Below are positions 1 to 10,184 of a DNA stretch of 64,000 nucleotides, piece by piece. The translations under genes and the position numbers were made by a program. Numbering within the stretch: the stretch's first letter is position 1; every line of letters begins with the position of its first letter. The DNA comes from Candidozyma auris (Eukaryota > Ascomycota > Pichiomycetes > Serinales > Metschnikowiaceae), in the NCBI RefSeq assembly GCF_003013715.1, contig NC_072814.1, positions 682,001-746,000 of the forward strand. Reading direction: 5' to 3'. The notes beneath the pieces were generated by a model that saw nothing but the letters and a program-made list of their open reading frames with translations, was not told the origin of the DNA and made no database searches.

Positions 1-583
1 GGTAGTGATCGCGGACTCCTCAGGTACAGAGTGAAAAAAGTCAGCGTGAGACAGACAAGATTTCGAAAGCAACGTAGAGATTTACCTTGGAAAAAATAAA
101 GTAAAATAAAAAATTGAAAACCAAAGAGAAAATTTTAATGATTAAAATCTACCAAGAGCTAGGAATCAATAAACATCTGAAAACAATGCTATAATGATGT
201 GTGCTTATGACATCAGCGCAATCATTTTAATCTCCAGTCAACTTGTCCGATCGGAGGAATCCGACTCGGTGGGGGTCAGTGAAGAAGAAGTAAGGTTCAA
301 GCGCGGCGCCGTTTTCTTCGAAGGTTTCTTTTTTTTTCCCCCTGCCTGACTTTTTTCATTCTACCTGAGGGCCTCGCTTTTTGAACTCTACTAAGCAGAA
401 AACAACAAAAAAAAGAATGGCCGGCCGTTCGCGGTTACCAAACCCACAAGCGAGAAATAACGCCTCCAAGTGAACACAATTTGCTCCTGCACCAACCGAT
501 TTGTCAATCGTCCCGCGGCTAGACTACGGTTTGTGAGAGTGTTTCTGTGATTATATAAAGTGCGCCCATTTCCCACCATCTGC
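1..583. other. 5' flanking region of TRR1
   Basis: No credible gene is seen. The stretch is A/T-rich at first, with a pyrimidine run near 330-360, and it must hold the TRR1 promoter. A TATATAAA box lies at 552-559. The open frame on the minus strand (391-585) lacks family resemblance and lies over the promoter. Confidence 0.6.
552..559 (+). promoter_or_regulatory. TATA box of TRR1
   Basis: TATATAAA lies only 25 bases before the first in-frame ATG (584) but about 73 bases before the second ATG (632). Yeast transcription usually starts some 40-120 bases downstream of TATA. A TATA-directed transcript would therefore probably omit the first ATG and use the second. Confidence 0.55.
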
Positions 584-1594
584 ATGGTGTTCTTTCAAAA
601 ATTCATCAAACCTTATACAATCACTTCTAGAATGGTACACCACAAAGTCACTATCATTGGTTCTGGTCCTGCTGCCCACACCGCTGCCATCTACTTGTCT
701 CGTGCCGAGGTGAAGCCCACCATGTATGAGGGTATGTTGGCTAACGGTATTGCCGCTGGTGGCCAGTTGACCACCACCACCGACGTGGAGAACTTCCCTG
801 GTTTTCCCAAAGGTATCAACGGTACCACCTTGATGGAGCAAATGAGAGAACAGTCGCAGAGATTCGGTACTGAGATCATCACTGAGACCATCTCTAAGGT
901 CGACTTCTCTAAGAGACCCTTCAAATTGTGGACTGAGTGGAACGAAGACGCTGAGCCTATCACTACTGATGCTGTTATTATTGCCACTGGTGCTTCTGCC
1001 AAGAGAATGCACATCCCAGGTGAGGACAAGTATTGGCAGCAGGGTATTTCTGCCTGTGCTGTTTGCGACGGTGCTGTCCCACTCTTCAGAAACAAGCCTT
1101 TGGCTGTTGTCGGTGGTGGTGACTCTGCCTGTGAGGAGGCTCTTTTCTTGACCAAGTACGCCTCCAAGGTGTACTTGCTCGTCAGAAGAGACGTGTTGAG
1201 GGCTTCCACCATCATGCAGAAGAGAGCCAAGAACAACGAGAAGATCGAGATTTTGTGGAACACATCTGCCGTCGAGGCCAAGGGTGACGGCAAAGTCTTG
1301 ACCTCTCTTGACATTGTGAACAACAAGACCAACGAGAAGTCTGAGCTCCAGGTTAACGGTTTGTTCTACGCCATTGGTCACATTCCAGCTACTTCTGTCT
1401 TCGCTGACCAGCTTGAAACTGACGAGACTGGCTACATCAAGACCGAGCCTGGTACTGCCAACACCTCCAAGCCATTCGTTTTCGCTGCTGGTGATGTTCA
1501 AGACAAGAAGTACAGACAGGCCGTCACCTCTGCTGGTACCGGCTGTATGGCTGCTCTTGACTGCATTGCCAAGCTCGAGGAGGAGGAAGCTTGA
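584..1594 (+). CDS. TRR1: Thioredoxin reductase (NADPH), probably dual-targeted
   Basis: This low-molecular-weight FAD enzyme passes electrons from NADPH to thioredoxin in cytosol and/or mitochondria. Counting from the ATG at 632, the protein begins [20 protein letters not shown], a dinucleotide-binding GxGxxA motif like the start of baker's yeast Trr1. The redox-active CAVC has its cysteines at residues 142 and 145, the family positions. The NADPH-binding [10 protein letters not shown] and the C-terminal [14 protein letters not shown] are present. From 632 the length (320 aa) is normal. The in-frame ATG at 584 adds 16 residues rich in basic, hydroxylated and aromatic residues without acids, which looks like a mitochondrial presequence; the shorter start is the family start. 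Frame codons before 584 include only a GTG, not a plausible start. Codon use is strongly biased, typical of a highly expressed gene. Confidence 0.95.
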   Translation: MVFFQKFIKPYTITSRMVHHKVTIIGSGPAAHTAAIYLSRAEVKPTMYEGMLANGIAAGGQLTTTTDVENFPGFPKGINGTTLMEQMREQSQRFGTEIITETISKVDFSKRPFKLWTEWNEDAEPITTDAVIIATGASAKRMHIPGEDKYWQQGISACAVCDGAVPLFRNKPLAVVGGGDSACEEALFLTKYASKVYLLVRRDVLRASTIMQKRAKNNEKIEILWNTSAVEAKGDGKVLTSLDIVNNKTNEKSELQVNGLFYAIGHIPATSVFADQLETDETGYIKTEPGTANTSKPFVFAAGDVQDKKYRQAVTSAGTGCMAALDCIAKLEEEEA

Positions 1595-1813
1595 CAATTG
1601 AGACCCCTGTTATAGACATACGATAGAGTTCCGCTTAGCTGGACAGGTGGGCTTGGTTTTTATAGATGCTCATCTAATGTGATATATTTTACGTTATCTA
1701 TAAGAGGGGTAGAAAAGGAGCTGGGCTCCTATCTCACGGTATTAGAATACCGGGCAGAATGCATTACTGCAACTGCAAGTAGGGTCAATTTCTAGAATAT
1801 AGAGATATCTATG

Positions 1814-1819
1814 CACGTG
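1814..1819. promoter_or_regulatory. CACGTG E-box in PEP12 promoter
   Basis: A palindromic CACGTG lies 88 bases before the PEP12 start codon. This is the core of Cbf1-type bHLH sites. One hexamer can occur by chance, so a function is only suggested. Confidence 0.35.
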
Positions 1820-1906
1820 TTTATAGCCATGTGATTTATGGCTCGTGACACAAGTACCCATAGCCGATAAGAGGCGTTCAAGGTGTCACCACTTCTGAAA
1901 ACTGTC

Positions 1907-2770
1907 ATGTCATTTAGTAACCCTTTCTCCGACGATTTGGAAGCAGATGCTGCCTCCAATCACTACAAAGACTTCCCTGAGTTTGAGTCGCTATCTCAGG
2001 CCATTGATAATAACCTATACAACATCAACAATAATCAGTTGGTGTCCTTAAGGAACTTGCTTGGGCAATATGAGAAGCTATTACAAAGCGACGTTGAAAC
2101 TATCAAATTAAACTCTTCTAGAATCTCTCACAAGATCATGGAAGTCACCGGAAAATGTACAGACTCTTTCAAGAAGATCAATGGTAGTGCAAAGCTGCTC
2201 AACGACTACTTGACGGAGTGTGAAAATAATCACGAGGATTCCGATTCATTACAATATCTTCGGCAAAAAGAGGGCGTTCTAGTGAATTTAGTAAAGTCCA
2301 GTTTGCAAAGATATAGGAGTCTACAGGAAAAGTACTCCAGTTTACAAAAACAGTATGTGAGTAAAATGCCTGTTCTGCAGCAGGAAGAGGAAACCTCCAC
2401 TGAAGACACTTCAGTTCCTCAAAAGCAGCAAAGTATACAGATCACATACGAGCCAATCAATGCAGAAGAATTGGAGCAGCAGACCCTCTTGATAGAAGAA
2501 CGTGAACGTGAAATACAACAGATCTCTCAAGATACTCAGGAGATCAATGACATATTCTCCAACTTGCAAGATATCATTCAAGAACAGCTGTTTCAGATAG
2601 ATACCATTGAGGAGAATATAAATAGTTATAGTGCCGATGCAAGAGGCGCCTCTAGAGAGCTACGAAAGGCTGAGCGCTATCAGAGAAGATCAGGTGGGCG
2701 CATGTGCTGCTGTCTTATAATTCTTTTGAGTATTCTAGGGTCTATTATCCTCATATCTATAATTTTTTGA
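1907..2770 (+). CDS. PEP12: Endosomal/prevacuolar syntaxin (Qa-SNARE) Pep12-like
   Basis: A t-SNARE for Golgi-to-endosome/vacuole fusion. The 287-residue protein matches the usual Pep12 length. It has an N-terminal Habc-type helical region (about 25-150) and then a SNARE motif (about 190-255) with the zero-layer Gln near residue 227 in the stretch IIQEQLFQID. A hydrophobic tail anchor occupies about 268-287 after a cysteine trio that may be palmitoylated. The motif NAEELEQQTLLIEERE resembles the Pep12 linker. The start is the ATG at 1907; an upstream GTG in the same frame is not credible. The gene converges on CIA1 with only 37 bases between the stops. Vam3 or Tlg2 are alternatives, but the C-terminal half fits Pep12 best. 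Confidence 0.8.
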   Translation: MSFSNPFSDDLEADAASNHYKDFPEFESLSQAIDNNLYNINNNQLVSLRNLLGQYEKLLQSDVETIKLNSSRISHKIMEVTGKCTDSFKKINGSAKLLNDYLTECENNHEDSDSLQYLRQKEGVLVNLVKSSLQRYRSLQEKYSSLQKQYVSKMPVLQQEEETSTEDTSVPQKQQSIQITYEPINAEELEQQTLLIEEREREIQQISQDTQEINDIFSNLQDIIQEQLFQIDTIEENINSYSADARGASRELRKAERYQRRSGGRMCCCLIILLSILGSIILISIIF

Positions 2771-2807
2771 TATATACGTCGGTAATGTGAATTACTGCAG
2801 TGTAAAC

Positions 2808-3986
2808 TTATGCCTCCCAGATATTAATATAACCATCGTCTCCAGCACTCACAAGTACCTCATTGCCTTCTTCTAATGTACACCATGTGAGACAGTTGAT
2901 CTCGTAGACCCCGTGAGCAGCTTTCTGAATGCTGTCAATTTTCCAATCTTTCCCATCGAACACGTAGACGGCAATTTGCCCATCCGCCCCCGCTGTGGCT
3001 ATCCTACCGCTCTTGGGTGACCAATCAACAGAATAAATCGCATACTTGTGGACAGGAGGAAGCACTGTTTCGAGCTCCCAGGGCATTTCAGAACTGCGGT
3101 GTTTTATCGAGCTGGGTATTCCTTGTTCATGTCTCAGCTCCTCAGGCGCAGGGCTCACCCATATGCGAACGGTTGAATCGTCTGAGCACGAAACTAGTCT
3201 CAAATTGTCTGCTGATGCTATGAGTGATTTTGGATTTTCAAATGCAGAGCACCAAACCGTTCCCTGGTGACCACTGAGTAATCCCACACACGACCAGTCA
3301 TCGTCATCATCGTCTTGCTTATATACTCTGATGGTATCATCGTAGGAGGAGCTTGCAAGGATATTTTGCACTGGGTGCCAAGTGATATGTTTTATATCGT
3401 GCTCGTGATCGCTCAATACTGCAACACATTCAAACTCCTCTAGTGTTTCAGGATCTGTTTCCCAGATCCAAACGGTCTTATCTCTGGAGCAGGACGCCAA
3501 AAACCTTCCTGATTTGTTCCATGCAACAGATTTGATCTCATTCTCATGACCTTCAATCAATGCCATTAGGTTCCACTCGTTTGTGGCGCTCGTGAGTATA
3601 TCTATTTCTCTCTTTTGTTTTGCCTGTGCTGCCGTCTCATCCTCTTCATCTTCGTCCATCTCATTCTCAACGTCCAAAAACTCAGCGGGCTCATCGATTC
3701 CCCATATTGATATCGTCGAATCAAAAGAGCCACACGCCAAAGCTGGAAGATCAATGAACTCTGTATCTGTCAGCTTCAAATGTGGTTTGAAATTGACCGC
3801 TCTCACTGATCGCTTATGCGTTCCTTCCAACTTAGCTATCTGCGGGAAGTTTTTGGAACGAGAGAGCTTATAGATTTTACTAGTCTTGTCGCTCAGGGCC
3901 GTAGCCAACAAGGGCAATGTACTATGTGAGTGAACGCTCCATGCTTTATCTGAGTGAGCTGGTATCGATTTGATAAGTTCGAACAT
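2808..3986 (-). CDS. CIA1: Cytosolic iron-sulfur assembly WD40 protein Cia1
   Basis: A seven-bladed WD40 propeller, part of the CIA targeting complex that delivers Fe-S clusters to cytosolic and nuclear apoproteins such as DNA polymerases and helicases. Diagnostic strings include LALIEGHENEIKSVAW-like and LASCSRDKTVWIWETD, which match Cia1 of baker's yeast nearly residue for residue, and LASSSYDDTIRVYKQ. The 392-residue product is longer than the 330-residue baker's yeast protein because of acidic inserts near residues 105-125. The start is the ATG at 3986; the upstream in-frame TTG at 4022 is rejected. It lies 122 bases downstream of HIR2 on the same strand. Confidence 0.9.
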   Translation of the reverse strand: MFELIKSIPAHSDKAWSVHSHSTLPLLATALSDKTSKIYKLSRSKNFPQIAKLEGTHKRSVRAVNFKPHLKLTDTEFIDLPALACGSFDSTISIWGIDEPAEFLDVENEMDEDEEDETAAQAKQKREIDILTSATNEWNLMALIEGHENEIKSVAWNKSGRFLASCSRDKTVWIWETDPETLEEFECVAVLSDHEHDIKHITWHPVQNILASSSYDDTIRVYKQDDDDDDWSCVGLLSGHQGTVWCSAFENPKSLIASADNLRLVSCSDDSTVRIWVSPAPEELRHEQGIPSSIKHRSSEMPWELETVLPPVHKYAIYSVDWSPKSGRIATAGADGQIAVYVFDGKDWKIDSIQKAAHGVYEINCLTWCTLEEGNEVLVSAGDDGYINIWEA

Positions 3987-4108
3987 AATTACTAAGATGT
4001 GCTCTCGAGTATCGATGCTCAATCTAGATAAAGGTTCACCAAACCTGCACGCGTACCTACACAGTAGAGGGGTTCTGCAGGGTTCAGACGGTGTTCATGT
4101 ATTATAAT

Positions 4109-7060
4109 TTAGTATTCGTCATTGATTAGGCCCAATTTTTTGCCGAAGTAGTTCAATATTCTTTGAGCGTCTCTGTACTGTGCACATGCGAGTATGATCT
4201 CCTTGAGAAGTTCTTCTCTGTTGTACCCACAGAGTTGCGAATTGCTGGTACTTTTATCACTGTCTGAGTTTGGACCTAATATCCTCTCACAAAGCTCGAA
4301 GAGTTTTGCTTTGAGACCGAGTTCGCAGATTCTTTTGCTGTAAGTGATTAAAAAGTCATGGAAGTCTCTAAACTCGCCTAATAGTTCGCAGCAAAGAATC
4401 CTGTTCTCGAGGTGTGAGAGAGAAATTGAATTTTCGAGATTTTCAAACCCTTCCTTCATGATTAAATTCTTCGATATTTTATTGAAAAACTTTCCTCTTC
4501 CCACACGACTCTTGCGAAGAATCTCCTCGTTCGTCTTATGTTCAAGAAGACCCAATATGGATGATTCGTGATTGGGTTCTTGCGATGTAAGATTATGTGA
4601 CTCCATAGAAACCTTATCATCGCTTATTGAATCCCAGTAATGGGAGCCGAATGCCCACCATGCCTCAGTGACTGTCTGCCATACCCCCATATCTGCGTTG
4701 AATAAATAACCTGATCCATTGGAGAGCGTTACGAGAGGAATACCTTTGGATGTTATCGAGCACATGGTGATATTCTCTGATTTGCTCAAAGTGTCCTCCC
4801 TAAACTTGGTGTGCAGATCAAGAATTGATGCTAGAGACAGAGGGCAATGAAGATGAAGTTTTCGTTGTTGCATATCCCAAACAAAAAGCTCACCGATCGC
4901 TGTCACTGCCATTAAATAGTCTCCGTAGCTCTCCAAGAATACAATCGGAGACCCTAGAACGATGGGAGGTAGGAACCGCTTACCTGAGATGTGATGATAA
5001 GTTATAAGCTGCCCATCTGCAGTGCAAACGGCCCAGAAGCTTGTTCCCTCAGTGGCTAATTGGATAAATCTCGGTATGAAATCGCTCCAGATGGGCTGTT
5101 CATTTTTGAAGCAAGTCAAACGAGAAGGTGTATTCTCGTTACCTTGACCATTTTTTATATCTAGTAATATCCTGTCATCCGTTCTGCTAGGTATTTGAAA
5201 CGCTAAACGTACCTTCGGAACCAGCAATCTAACCTTTGCGAAAGCTGTGTTTGGATTTAACACGGCTGTTCCAATAAACTTTACAGGTTCTAACTCTCGT
5301 CTTATTTTCTTGACGGGACCACCGTCTTCTTGTGCTTTGTCTCTTTTGCTCTCCTTTCGTACTTCTTCTGACACGGCATAAGAAGGTTTGTCGAATTCCA
5401 TGAGAGGTTTTGATGAAGATTTTGATAGAGAGTCTGCATCAGATCCTTTAGCGAGCGTAGTTGATCTGGAAACCGGTCCATTTCCGTTAGAGATGAGCAT
5501 CGGCTGTATGCGTTTTTTGCCATTCTTGGTTGTGACTTTCTGATCTCCTGTTGAAGAAGCTGGCGCGGGCTTTGGCGTTGATCTTGAGCTTGCACCTTTC
5601 GTTTTTGTTGATGATGTAACTCTAGTGCGCTCACCCATGGCTGTACTCATTATGTCGTCTATCTGGCCTGGCGCATTACTCTCCAAAACCTGGGGATGAA
5701 TGTCACCATGAACCTCGATTCCATTTGTTGAATCTTCAATAGAATCACCTCTAGCGTTTTCCGTGGCTGCAGTATCCTTCAGGTCATTTTTGTCAGCGGA
5801 CTCTGCAAAAGCATCACTCAATTTGATAGAATCCTTTTGTTCTATCAATTCCACAGTTGCCTTCTGACCACGCTTTGAGGACGACTCGGATTCCTTCACA
5901 ACAAAAGGCTTTATATTGGCCTTCTGTGAGTCTTTAAGCTTTTGAAGTAGGTCGTCCGGAACATGAGTTCCCAATTCTAACTGGTCAAAACTAACAACTG
6001 AAATGTGTCCATCTAGCGATGCCAAAAGTAACTTCGTGCCGCTGTTATCCCAGCATATATCCACTATTGGCTTCTTGGAAAGCTCACGAAGCACAAGGAT
6101 AGGTGTTTCTTTGGATGTATTCCAGAGTGCCAAGGTCTTGTCAGAGCCAGCGGATGCAATTATGTGGTAAACGTTGTACGAATGAGAATCATTCGATTCT
6201 GTATCACCCTGAAAAATATAAGGATTGAATCTAACAACATCACAATTGACGTCGTGGCCCACAAGACTAATCTTGTTTTCCCAGTCTTGAGACCGTGCCA
6301 AAAGCGAAATGAGCGAAGTATGCTGTTTGCTAGCAGAAGGTACGGAGAAGAACTCATCATCACTTGACCACGATATACGCTCATAGTTTATCGTTACCAT
6401 CGTTGTGGGGTTGTTGTTCATGAGCTTGGAGATCTTATTAGTCAACTTGAACTGATAATTGTCGCAGCTGTCATACTGGTATTGATACAAATGAAGGAAC
6501 GTGTCGACGCCCATGGTCACAAGATTATTATTGGAATGATTGAATGCAAGGCTCTTTTGGGCTGTATTTTTCATCTTGGTATTGTCTCCTTGTGCCTGGT
6601 TGAGAACTTGGTACGTCTCTTTGAGCACATCGTAAAGATGTACCTTACCATCACTAGTACTCCACGCTAGTAACCTCGAGTCTGCCGACCAAGCAATATC
6701 TGCTATTTCATTGTTTTTATCCTGTATCAGGGGCCATGGATATAGTAACTTATGGGACATATCGGTCATATTGGTGAGGAACACGTTCCCACTTACGTCT
6801 CCCGAAGCCAAAAATAACGGACTTTTTAAAGACCATCGTGCAACTTTGACTGGATGGCTGTGTGGTTTCAAAACATGGACTGGTTTGATTTTAAGAAGCT
6901 CTTCCTCTGACGCTGCTTCTATATTCGATAGCAGTTTAAAGTCCCACACAAAAATCTCAGCATCGTTGCCTGCAGTGGCTACATAGCTGTTGGACAGATC
7001 AATGTCCACGGAGTGGACTTCTCCACCATGGAGAAGTTGTGGGAGCACCAATAGCTTCAT
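4109..7060 (-). CDS. HIR2: HIR histone chaperone complex subunit Hir2
   Basis: A subunit of the HIR (HIRA-like) complex, which deposits H3-H4 independently of replication and represses histone genes outside S phase. The N-terminal half is a WD40 propeller. A basic, Ser-rich linker follows (about 400-590). The C-terminal half matches Hir2: the strings DIKNGQGNE, FIPRFIQLATEGTSFWAVC, PIVLGSPIVFLESYGDYL, TSKGIPLVTLSNGSGYLF and MKEGFENLENSISLSHLEN occur in the Hir2 order. The start is the ATG at 7060 giving MKLLVLPQ, the usual family beginning; the upstream GTG at 7099 is rejected. The product is 983 aa, somewhat longer than the baker's yeast protein (875). Hir1 is the alternative, but the C-terminal match favours Hir2. 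Confidence 0.87.
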   Translation of the reverse strand: MKLLVLPQLLHGGEVHSVDIDLSNSYVATAGNDAEIFVWDFKLLSNIEAASEEELLKIKPVHVLKPHSHPVKVARWSLKSPLFLASGDVSGNVFLTNMTDMSHKLLYPWPLIQDKNNEIADIAWSADSRLLAWSTSDGKVHLYDVLKETYQVLNQAQGDNTKMKNTAQKSLAFNHSNNNLVTMGVDTFLHLYQYQYDSCDNYQFKLTNKISKLMNNNPTTMVTINYERISWSSDDEFFSVPSASKQHTSLISLLARSQDWENKISLVGHDVNCDVVRFNPYIFQGDTESNDSHSYNVYHIIASAGSDKTLALWNTSKETPILVLRELSKKPIVDICWDNSGTKLLLASLDGHISVVSFDQLELGTHVPDDLLQKLKDSQKANIKPFVVKESESSSKRGQKATVELIEQKDSIKLSDAFAESADKNDLKDTAATENARGDSIEDSTNGIEVHGDIHPQVLESNAPGQIDDIMSTAMGERTRVTSSTKTKGASSRSTPKPAPASSTGDQKVTTKNGKKRIQPMLISNGNGPVSRSTTLAKGSDADSLSKSSSKPLMEFDKPSYAVSEEVRKESKRDKAQEDGGPVKKIRRELEPVKFIGTAVLNPNTAFAKVRLLVPKVRLAFQIPSRTDDRILLDIKNGQGNENTPSRLTCFKNEQPIWSDFIPRFIQLATEGTSFWAVCTADGQLITYHHISGKRFLPPIVLGSPIVFLESYGDYLMAVTAIGELFVWDMQQRKLHLHCPLSLASILDLHTKFREDTLSKSENITMCSITSKGIPLVTLSNGSGYLFNADMGVWQTVTEAWWAFGSHYWDSISDDKVSMESHNLTSQEPNHESSILGLLEHKTNEEILRKSRVGRGKFFNKISKNLIMKEGFENLENSISLSHLENRILCCELLGEFRDFHDFLITYSKRICELGLKAKLFELCERILGPNSDSDKSTSNSQLCGYNREELLKEIILACAQYRDAQRILNYFGKKLGLINDEY

Positions 7061-7836
7061 TGCAGGTTGACGAACGTTTCTGGTATTAACAAGACTCACT
7101 CAGAGACGTTATGTACTGTGGAGCCTGCACGTACATTACCCAGCGCTATTCCATGGACAATACCTACGGCTGTATACATCAACTTCGATGAAGTTATAGG
7201 GTCTTTGGTCTCAAAAGATCTGTTTACTGAATTGAGAAGAAACCCCGGAAATTGAAATGTTTCATACTATGCTGGCATTTTATTTTGTCATTCATGAAGT
7301 TCGAAGAAAAAACGTTGTGTCCTATTAGGGAAGTAAATTCGCAGGCGGTAGCCCATTTTCAGAAGTAAATGTGAAGTGAATGAAAGATTTGATCCCACGA
7401 TGAAATTTAGAGAACCGCAGATCAAGAAAACAAGCAAATCATCAGAGAGGAACCAAATACTCAATTGGGACTAGCACGTCCGTCTTTGCTAAATCATTTC
7501 TTAGGACTAATAATTTGAGTCAATTGGTCTTATCTTTGATATCACGTGATGGTTGCTAGGAAAGAGGCATATAACCATTACTTTCAGACGATAATTTGGC
7601 GCTTTTAACTCTTTATCATACTATTCTGTCCTGAAAATCTCGATCTAAATTATTTGATGGTCTCTACAATTCAAATGCAATTCCTATCGGGAGAATGGTC
7701 CACCTAGTCAAAACGGTCCGTTATACAAGGGGGAAGTCCGAGAGGAACAAAAAACACATTCTTCACCCATAAATTCAATCAAGACTCATTACTCCCTTGA
7801 ACATCTTCTCCATTGCATATATCGACAACGGCAAAA
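7061..7836. other. Divergent promoter region HIR2/CKB2
   Basis: A 776-base gap between divergent genes. It contains a palindromic ATCACGTGAT at 7541-7550 but no credible open frame, tRNA or repeat. The short match GGGAAGTCCGAG near 7731 recalls an RNase P RNA element, but nothing else of that RNA is present. Confidence 0.5.
7541..7550. promoter_or_regulatory. ATCACGTGAT palindrome
   Basis: A ten-base palindrome with a CACGTG core between HIR2 and CKB2. TCACGTGA is the extended high-affinity form for Cbf1-type factors. The role is inferred only from the sequence. Confidence 0.4.
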
Positions 7837-8592
7837 ATGTCTGGCATCCATGAAAATGGCAACGACCAGCTTACAGACCTGAGCTCTGATTTCTCCGAAT
7901 ACTGGATCGATCTCTTCTTGGGAATAAAGGGTAATGAATACTTTTGCGACATCGACGATGACTATATCAGGGACAGGTTCAACTTAACAGGTCTTAATCA
8001 AGAAGTAAGCAAACTCCCCACGCTTGTGGATATCATAACAGACATGGCGGACATCGAGCACCAGCCAGAGGAACACAGAGATGCTTTGGAACACAATGCC
8101 AGAATATTGTACGGCTTAATCCACGCAAGATACATTTTATCACAGCGAGGGCTCAACAAAATGTTTGAGAAGTACAAAAATGGTGATTTTGGTTACTGTC
8201 CCCGCGTACACTGCCACTTGCATCCATTACTCCCTATTGGCTTGAGCGATCAGCCCAGAATCAACTCTGTAAAGCTATATTGTGCGAAATGCGAGGACTT
8301 GTACAACCCCAAGTCGGGCAGGCATGCCATAGTAGATGGTGCTTACTTTGGAACATCATTTCCTGCTATGTTCTTCCAGAATTTTCCTCATGCTATCCCT
8401 GTTCACAGCCGGGTGACATACACACCTAAGGTTTTCGGATTTAAAGTGCATGAATATTCCAAACTAGACAGGTGGAGAAAACTACAAAGGCGAAAGCTCG
8501 AAAAACGTCTACATGGGTATGGCATTGCGGTCAATAATACAAGTGGGGGGTTCATTGCTGAAGACTCAAGAAGCGAACAACAGCAAAGTTGA
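7837..8592 (+). CDS. CKB2: Casein kinase 2 regulatory beta subunit
   Basis: The beta subunit forms the dimeric core of CK2 holoenzyme and tunes substrate choice. The protein has the family zinc ribbon with Cys121, Cys126, Cys149 and Cys152 (CPRVHC and CAKC), followed by GAYFGTSFP, and the N-terminal SEYWIDLFLG...EYFCDID block. The length (251 aa) and the C-terminal SGGF-like end favour Ckb2 over Ckb1, which carries a long acidic insert. The start is the ATG at 7837; the upstream TTG at 7813 is not credible. Codon 15 is CTG in an acidic Ser stretch (TD-x-SSD), where Ser is natural, in keeping with CTG-clade decoding. Confidence 0.9.
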   Translation: MSGIHENGNDQLTDLSSDFSEYWIDLFLGIKGNEYFCDIDDDYIRDRFNLTGLNQEVSKLPTLVDIITDMADIEHQPEEHRDALEHNARILYGLIHARYILSQRGLNKMFEKYKNGDFGYCPRVHCHLHPLLPIGLSDQPRINSVKLYCAKCEDLYNPKSGRHAIVDGAYFGTSFPAMFFQNFPHAIPVHSRVTYTPKVFGFKVHEYSKLDRWRKLQRRKLEKRLHGYGIAVNNTSGGFIAEDSRSEQQQS

Positions 8593-8924
8593 GGCGAATT
8601 TCGTGAGCCATGAAGCTAGGCTAAGGGAGCAAGCCTCTAGTATTTACGAATATTCGTAGTGAATATTCTTCCATGTTCATGGGAAGATTTTCAGCTACGA
8701 AAACTGTGACCCGCTTCACACCAGTGGGTGTCAGAGCATGATGATGCACACACTTCTCCAACAATTCTTTCGCATAAGTTACATATAAGTATAGAGCATT
8801 GTTTTCATTCATGGAATCAATTGAAATAGCTGAATGTAAATACGCACGGGTGTCATAAATCTGATTGATCTATCTGGAACTCTTATGCGCGGTATTATAA
8901 ATTGTGAAATCCTCATATAATACC
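8593..8924. other. CKB2-MSW1 intergenic region
   Basis: A 332-base gap. A 63-codon ATG-started frame on the minus strand (8621-8812) is present, but I recognise no family and no splice signals that would extend it. It should hold the MSW1 promoter; nothing else is evident. Confidence 0.4.
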
Positions 8925-10034
8925 ATGATAAGATCATCAGCCTTCAAAGCGCTACGCACGAAAGCCACCGTGGCAAGTATAGAGAGAATTAGCGACTTTC
9001 CTGCCAACAGTAGGATCTTTTCTCTCATCCAGCCAACTGGTAACATTCATTTGGGAAATTACCTTGGGGCGCTCAAAAACTGGAAGAAGATAGCTAATGA
9101 GGCACCAGCTTCGGCCGATTGTTTCTTTGGCACGGCTGATCTTCACTCGTTGACTATAATGCCAAATCCCAAAACACTAAAAGAAAACAGAGATGGCGCT
9201 ATTGCCAGTCTATTGGCGCTGGGGCTTGATCCACATCGATGTGTGATTTTTCACCAGTCTAACGTGCCTGAACATGCCGAGCTTAATTGGATTCTTGTAT
9301 GTTTGACGAGTATGGGTGCTCTTAATAGAATGACACAGTGGAAATCAAAGGCAAACGTCAACGAGTCGCAGTCAATATATAGTGAATCGGTGATGGGACA
9401 AACGAAAGCGGGGCTTTTGTTATACCCTGTACTCCAGGCAGCCGATGTGCTTCTCTATAACTCGACTCATGTGCCTGTGGGAGACGACCAAAGTCAACAT
9501 TTGGAGTTATGTAGAGGTATTGCCTCTACGTTCAATCATAAGTACGGAAACTTCTTCACAATGCCCCAGACGCTTCTCACGCCTACGAAGAAAATAGGCA
9601 GCTTAAGGTCGCCTGAGAAGAAGATGTCCAAAAGCGATGCTGATCAGAACCTGGCAGTGTATATCAACGATAGCGCTGATGTGATAGCGAAAAAGTTCAG
9701 AAAGGCGGTCACAGACTCAATCCAGGGCCGTGTAACGTTTGATCCAATCAACAGACCAGGCGTATCGAACTTGATCAACATTGTTTCGGGAATCACTGAC
9801 AAGAGCATTGATGAGACCGTGGAAAGTTTGCTGTGGATCAAGAACCACAAGGAACTCAAGGACTACGTGACCGAGGTGGTGGTGGAGGAATTCAAGGGGA
9901 AGAACGCAGAGTATGAGAAATTGATGGGAGACAGACAATACTTGGCACACGTTGCGGAAACCGGCACCACCAAGGCTCGTGAAGTAGCATCCAAAAACAT
10001 TCAAGAGATCAAGAAGCTTGTGGGACTAGCATAG
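8925..10034 (+). CDS. MSW1: Mitochondrial tryptophanyl-tRNA synthetase
   Basis: A class I synthetase that charges mitochondrial tRNA-Trp. The HIGH-type signature PTGNIHLGNYLG is at about residues 37-48 and the KMSKS loop at 233-237, in a core of the bacterial TrpRS type (QPTGNIHLGNYLGA, GDDQSQHLELCR). The first 30 residues are rich in Arg, Ser and Ala without acids until residue 20, a mitochondrial presequence. The start is the ATG at 8925; the GTG at 8904 is not a plausible initiator. The 369-residue length is normal for the family. Confidence 0.92.
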   Translation: MIRSSAFKALRTKATVASIERISDFPANSRIFSLIQPTGNIHLGNYLGALKNWKKIANEAPASADCFFGTADLHSLTIMPNPKTLKENRDGAIASLLALGLDPHRCVIFHQSNVPEHAELNWILVCLTSMGALNRMTQWKSKANVNESQSIYSESVMGQTKAGLLLYPVLQAADVLLYNSTHVPVGDDQSQHLELCRGIASTFNHKYGNFFTMPQTLLTPTKKIGSLRSPEKKMSKSDADQNLAVYINDSADVIAKKFRKAVTDSIQGRVTFDPINRPGVSNLINIVSGITDKSIDETVESLLWIKNHKELKDYVTEVVVEEFKGKNAEYEKLMGDRQYLAHVAETGTTKAREVASKNIQEIKKLVGLA

Positions 10035-10184
10035 ATGGCGATAGATCATGTACATAGAGAAACAACAAAACGGAGACCCAGTAAAGTGCATTGTATAGTT
10101 TGGGCAAGATGATAGATATTGGATCACTTTTATCTCAACCAGTGTATTGCGGGCATTTCTCCTATCCTTCCTCTTCCGACTGGA

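Noticed and set aside
551..1597. 348-codon open frame antisense to TRR1
   Set aside because: Long only because of the strong codon bias of TRR1; the product is Ser/Leu/Gly-rich with no domain, and TRR1 itself is certain.
7259..7265. Single TGTTTCA (inverse pheromone element) upstream of HIR2
   Set aside because: A single 7-mer is expected about eight times in a window of this size; only the tandem copy at KAR5 is meaningful.
7731..7742. GGGAAGTCCGAG resembling an RNase P RNA element
   Set aside because: None of the other conserved RNase P RNA regions is nearby, and the site is within 110 bases of the CKB2 start.
8621..8812. 63-codon minus-strand ORF between CKB2 and MSW1
   Set aside because: It starts at an ATG and has a varied composition, but I recognise no family, there is no in-frame extension beyond a nearby stop, and no splice signals are visible.
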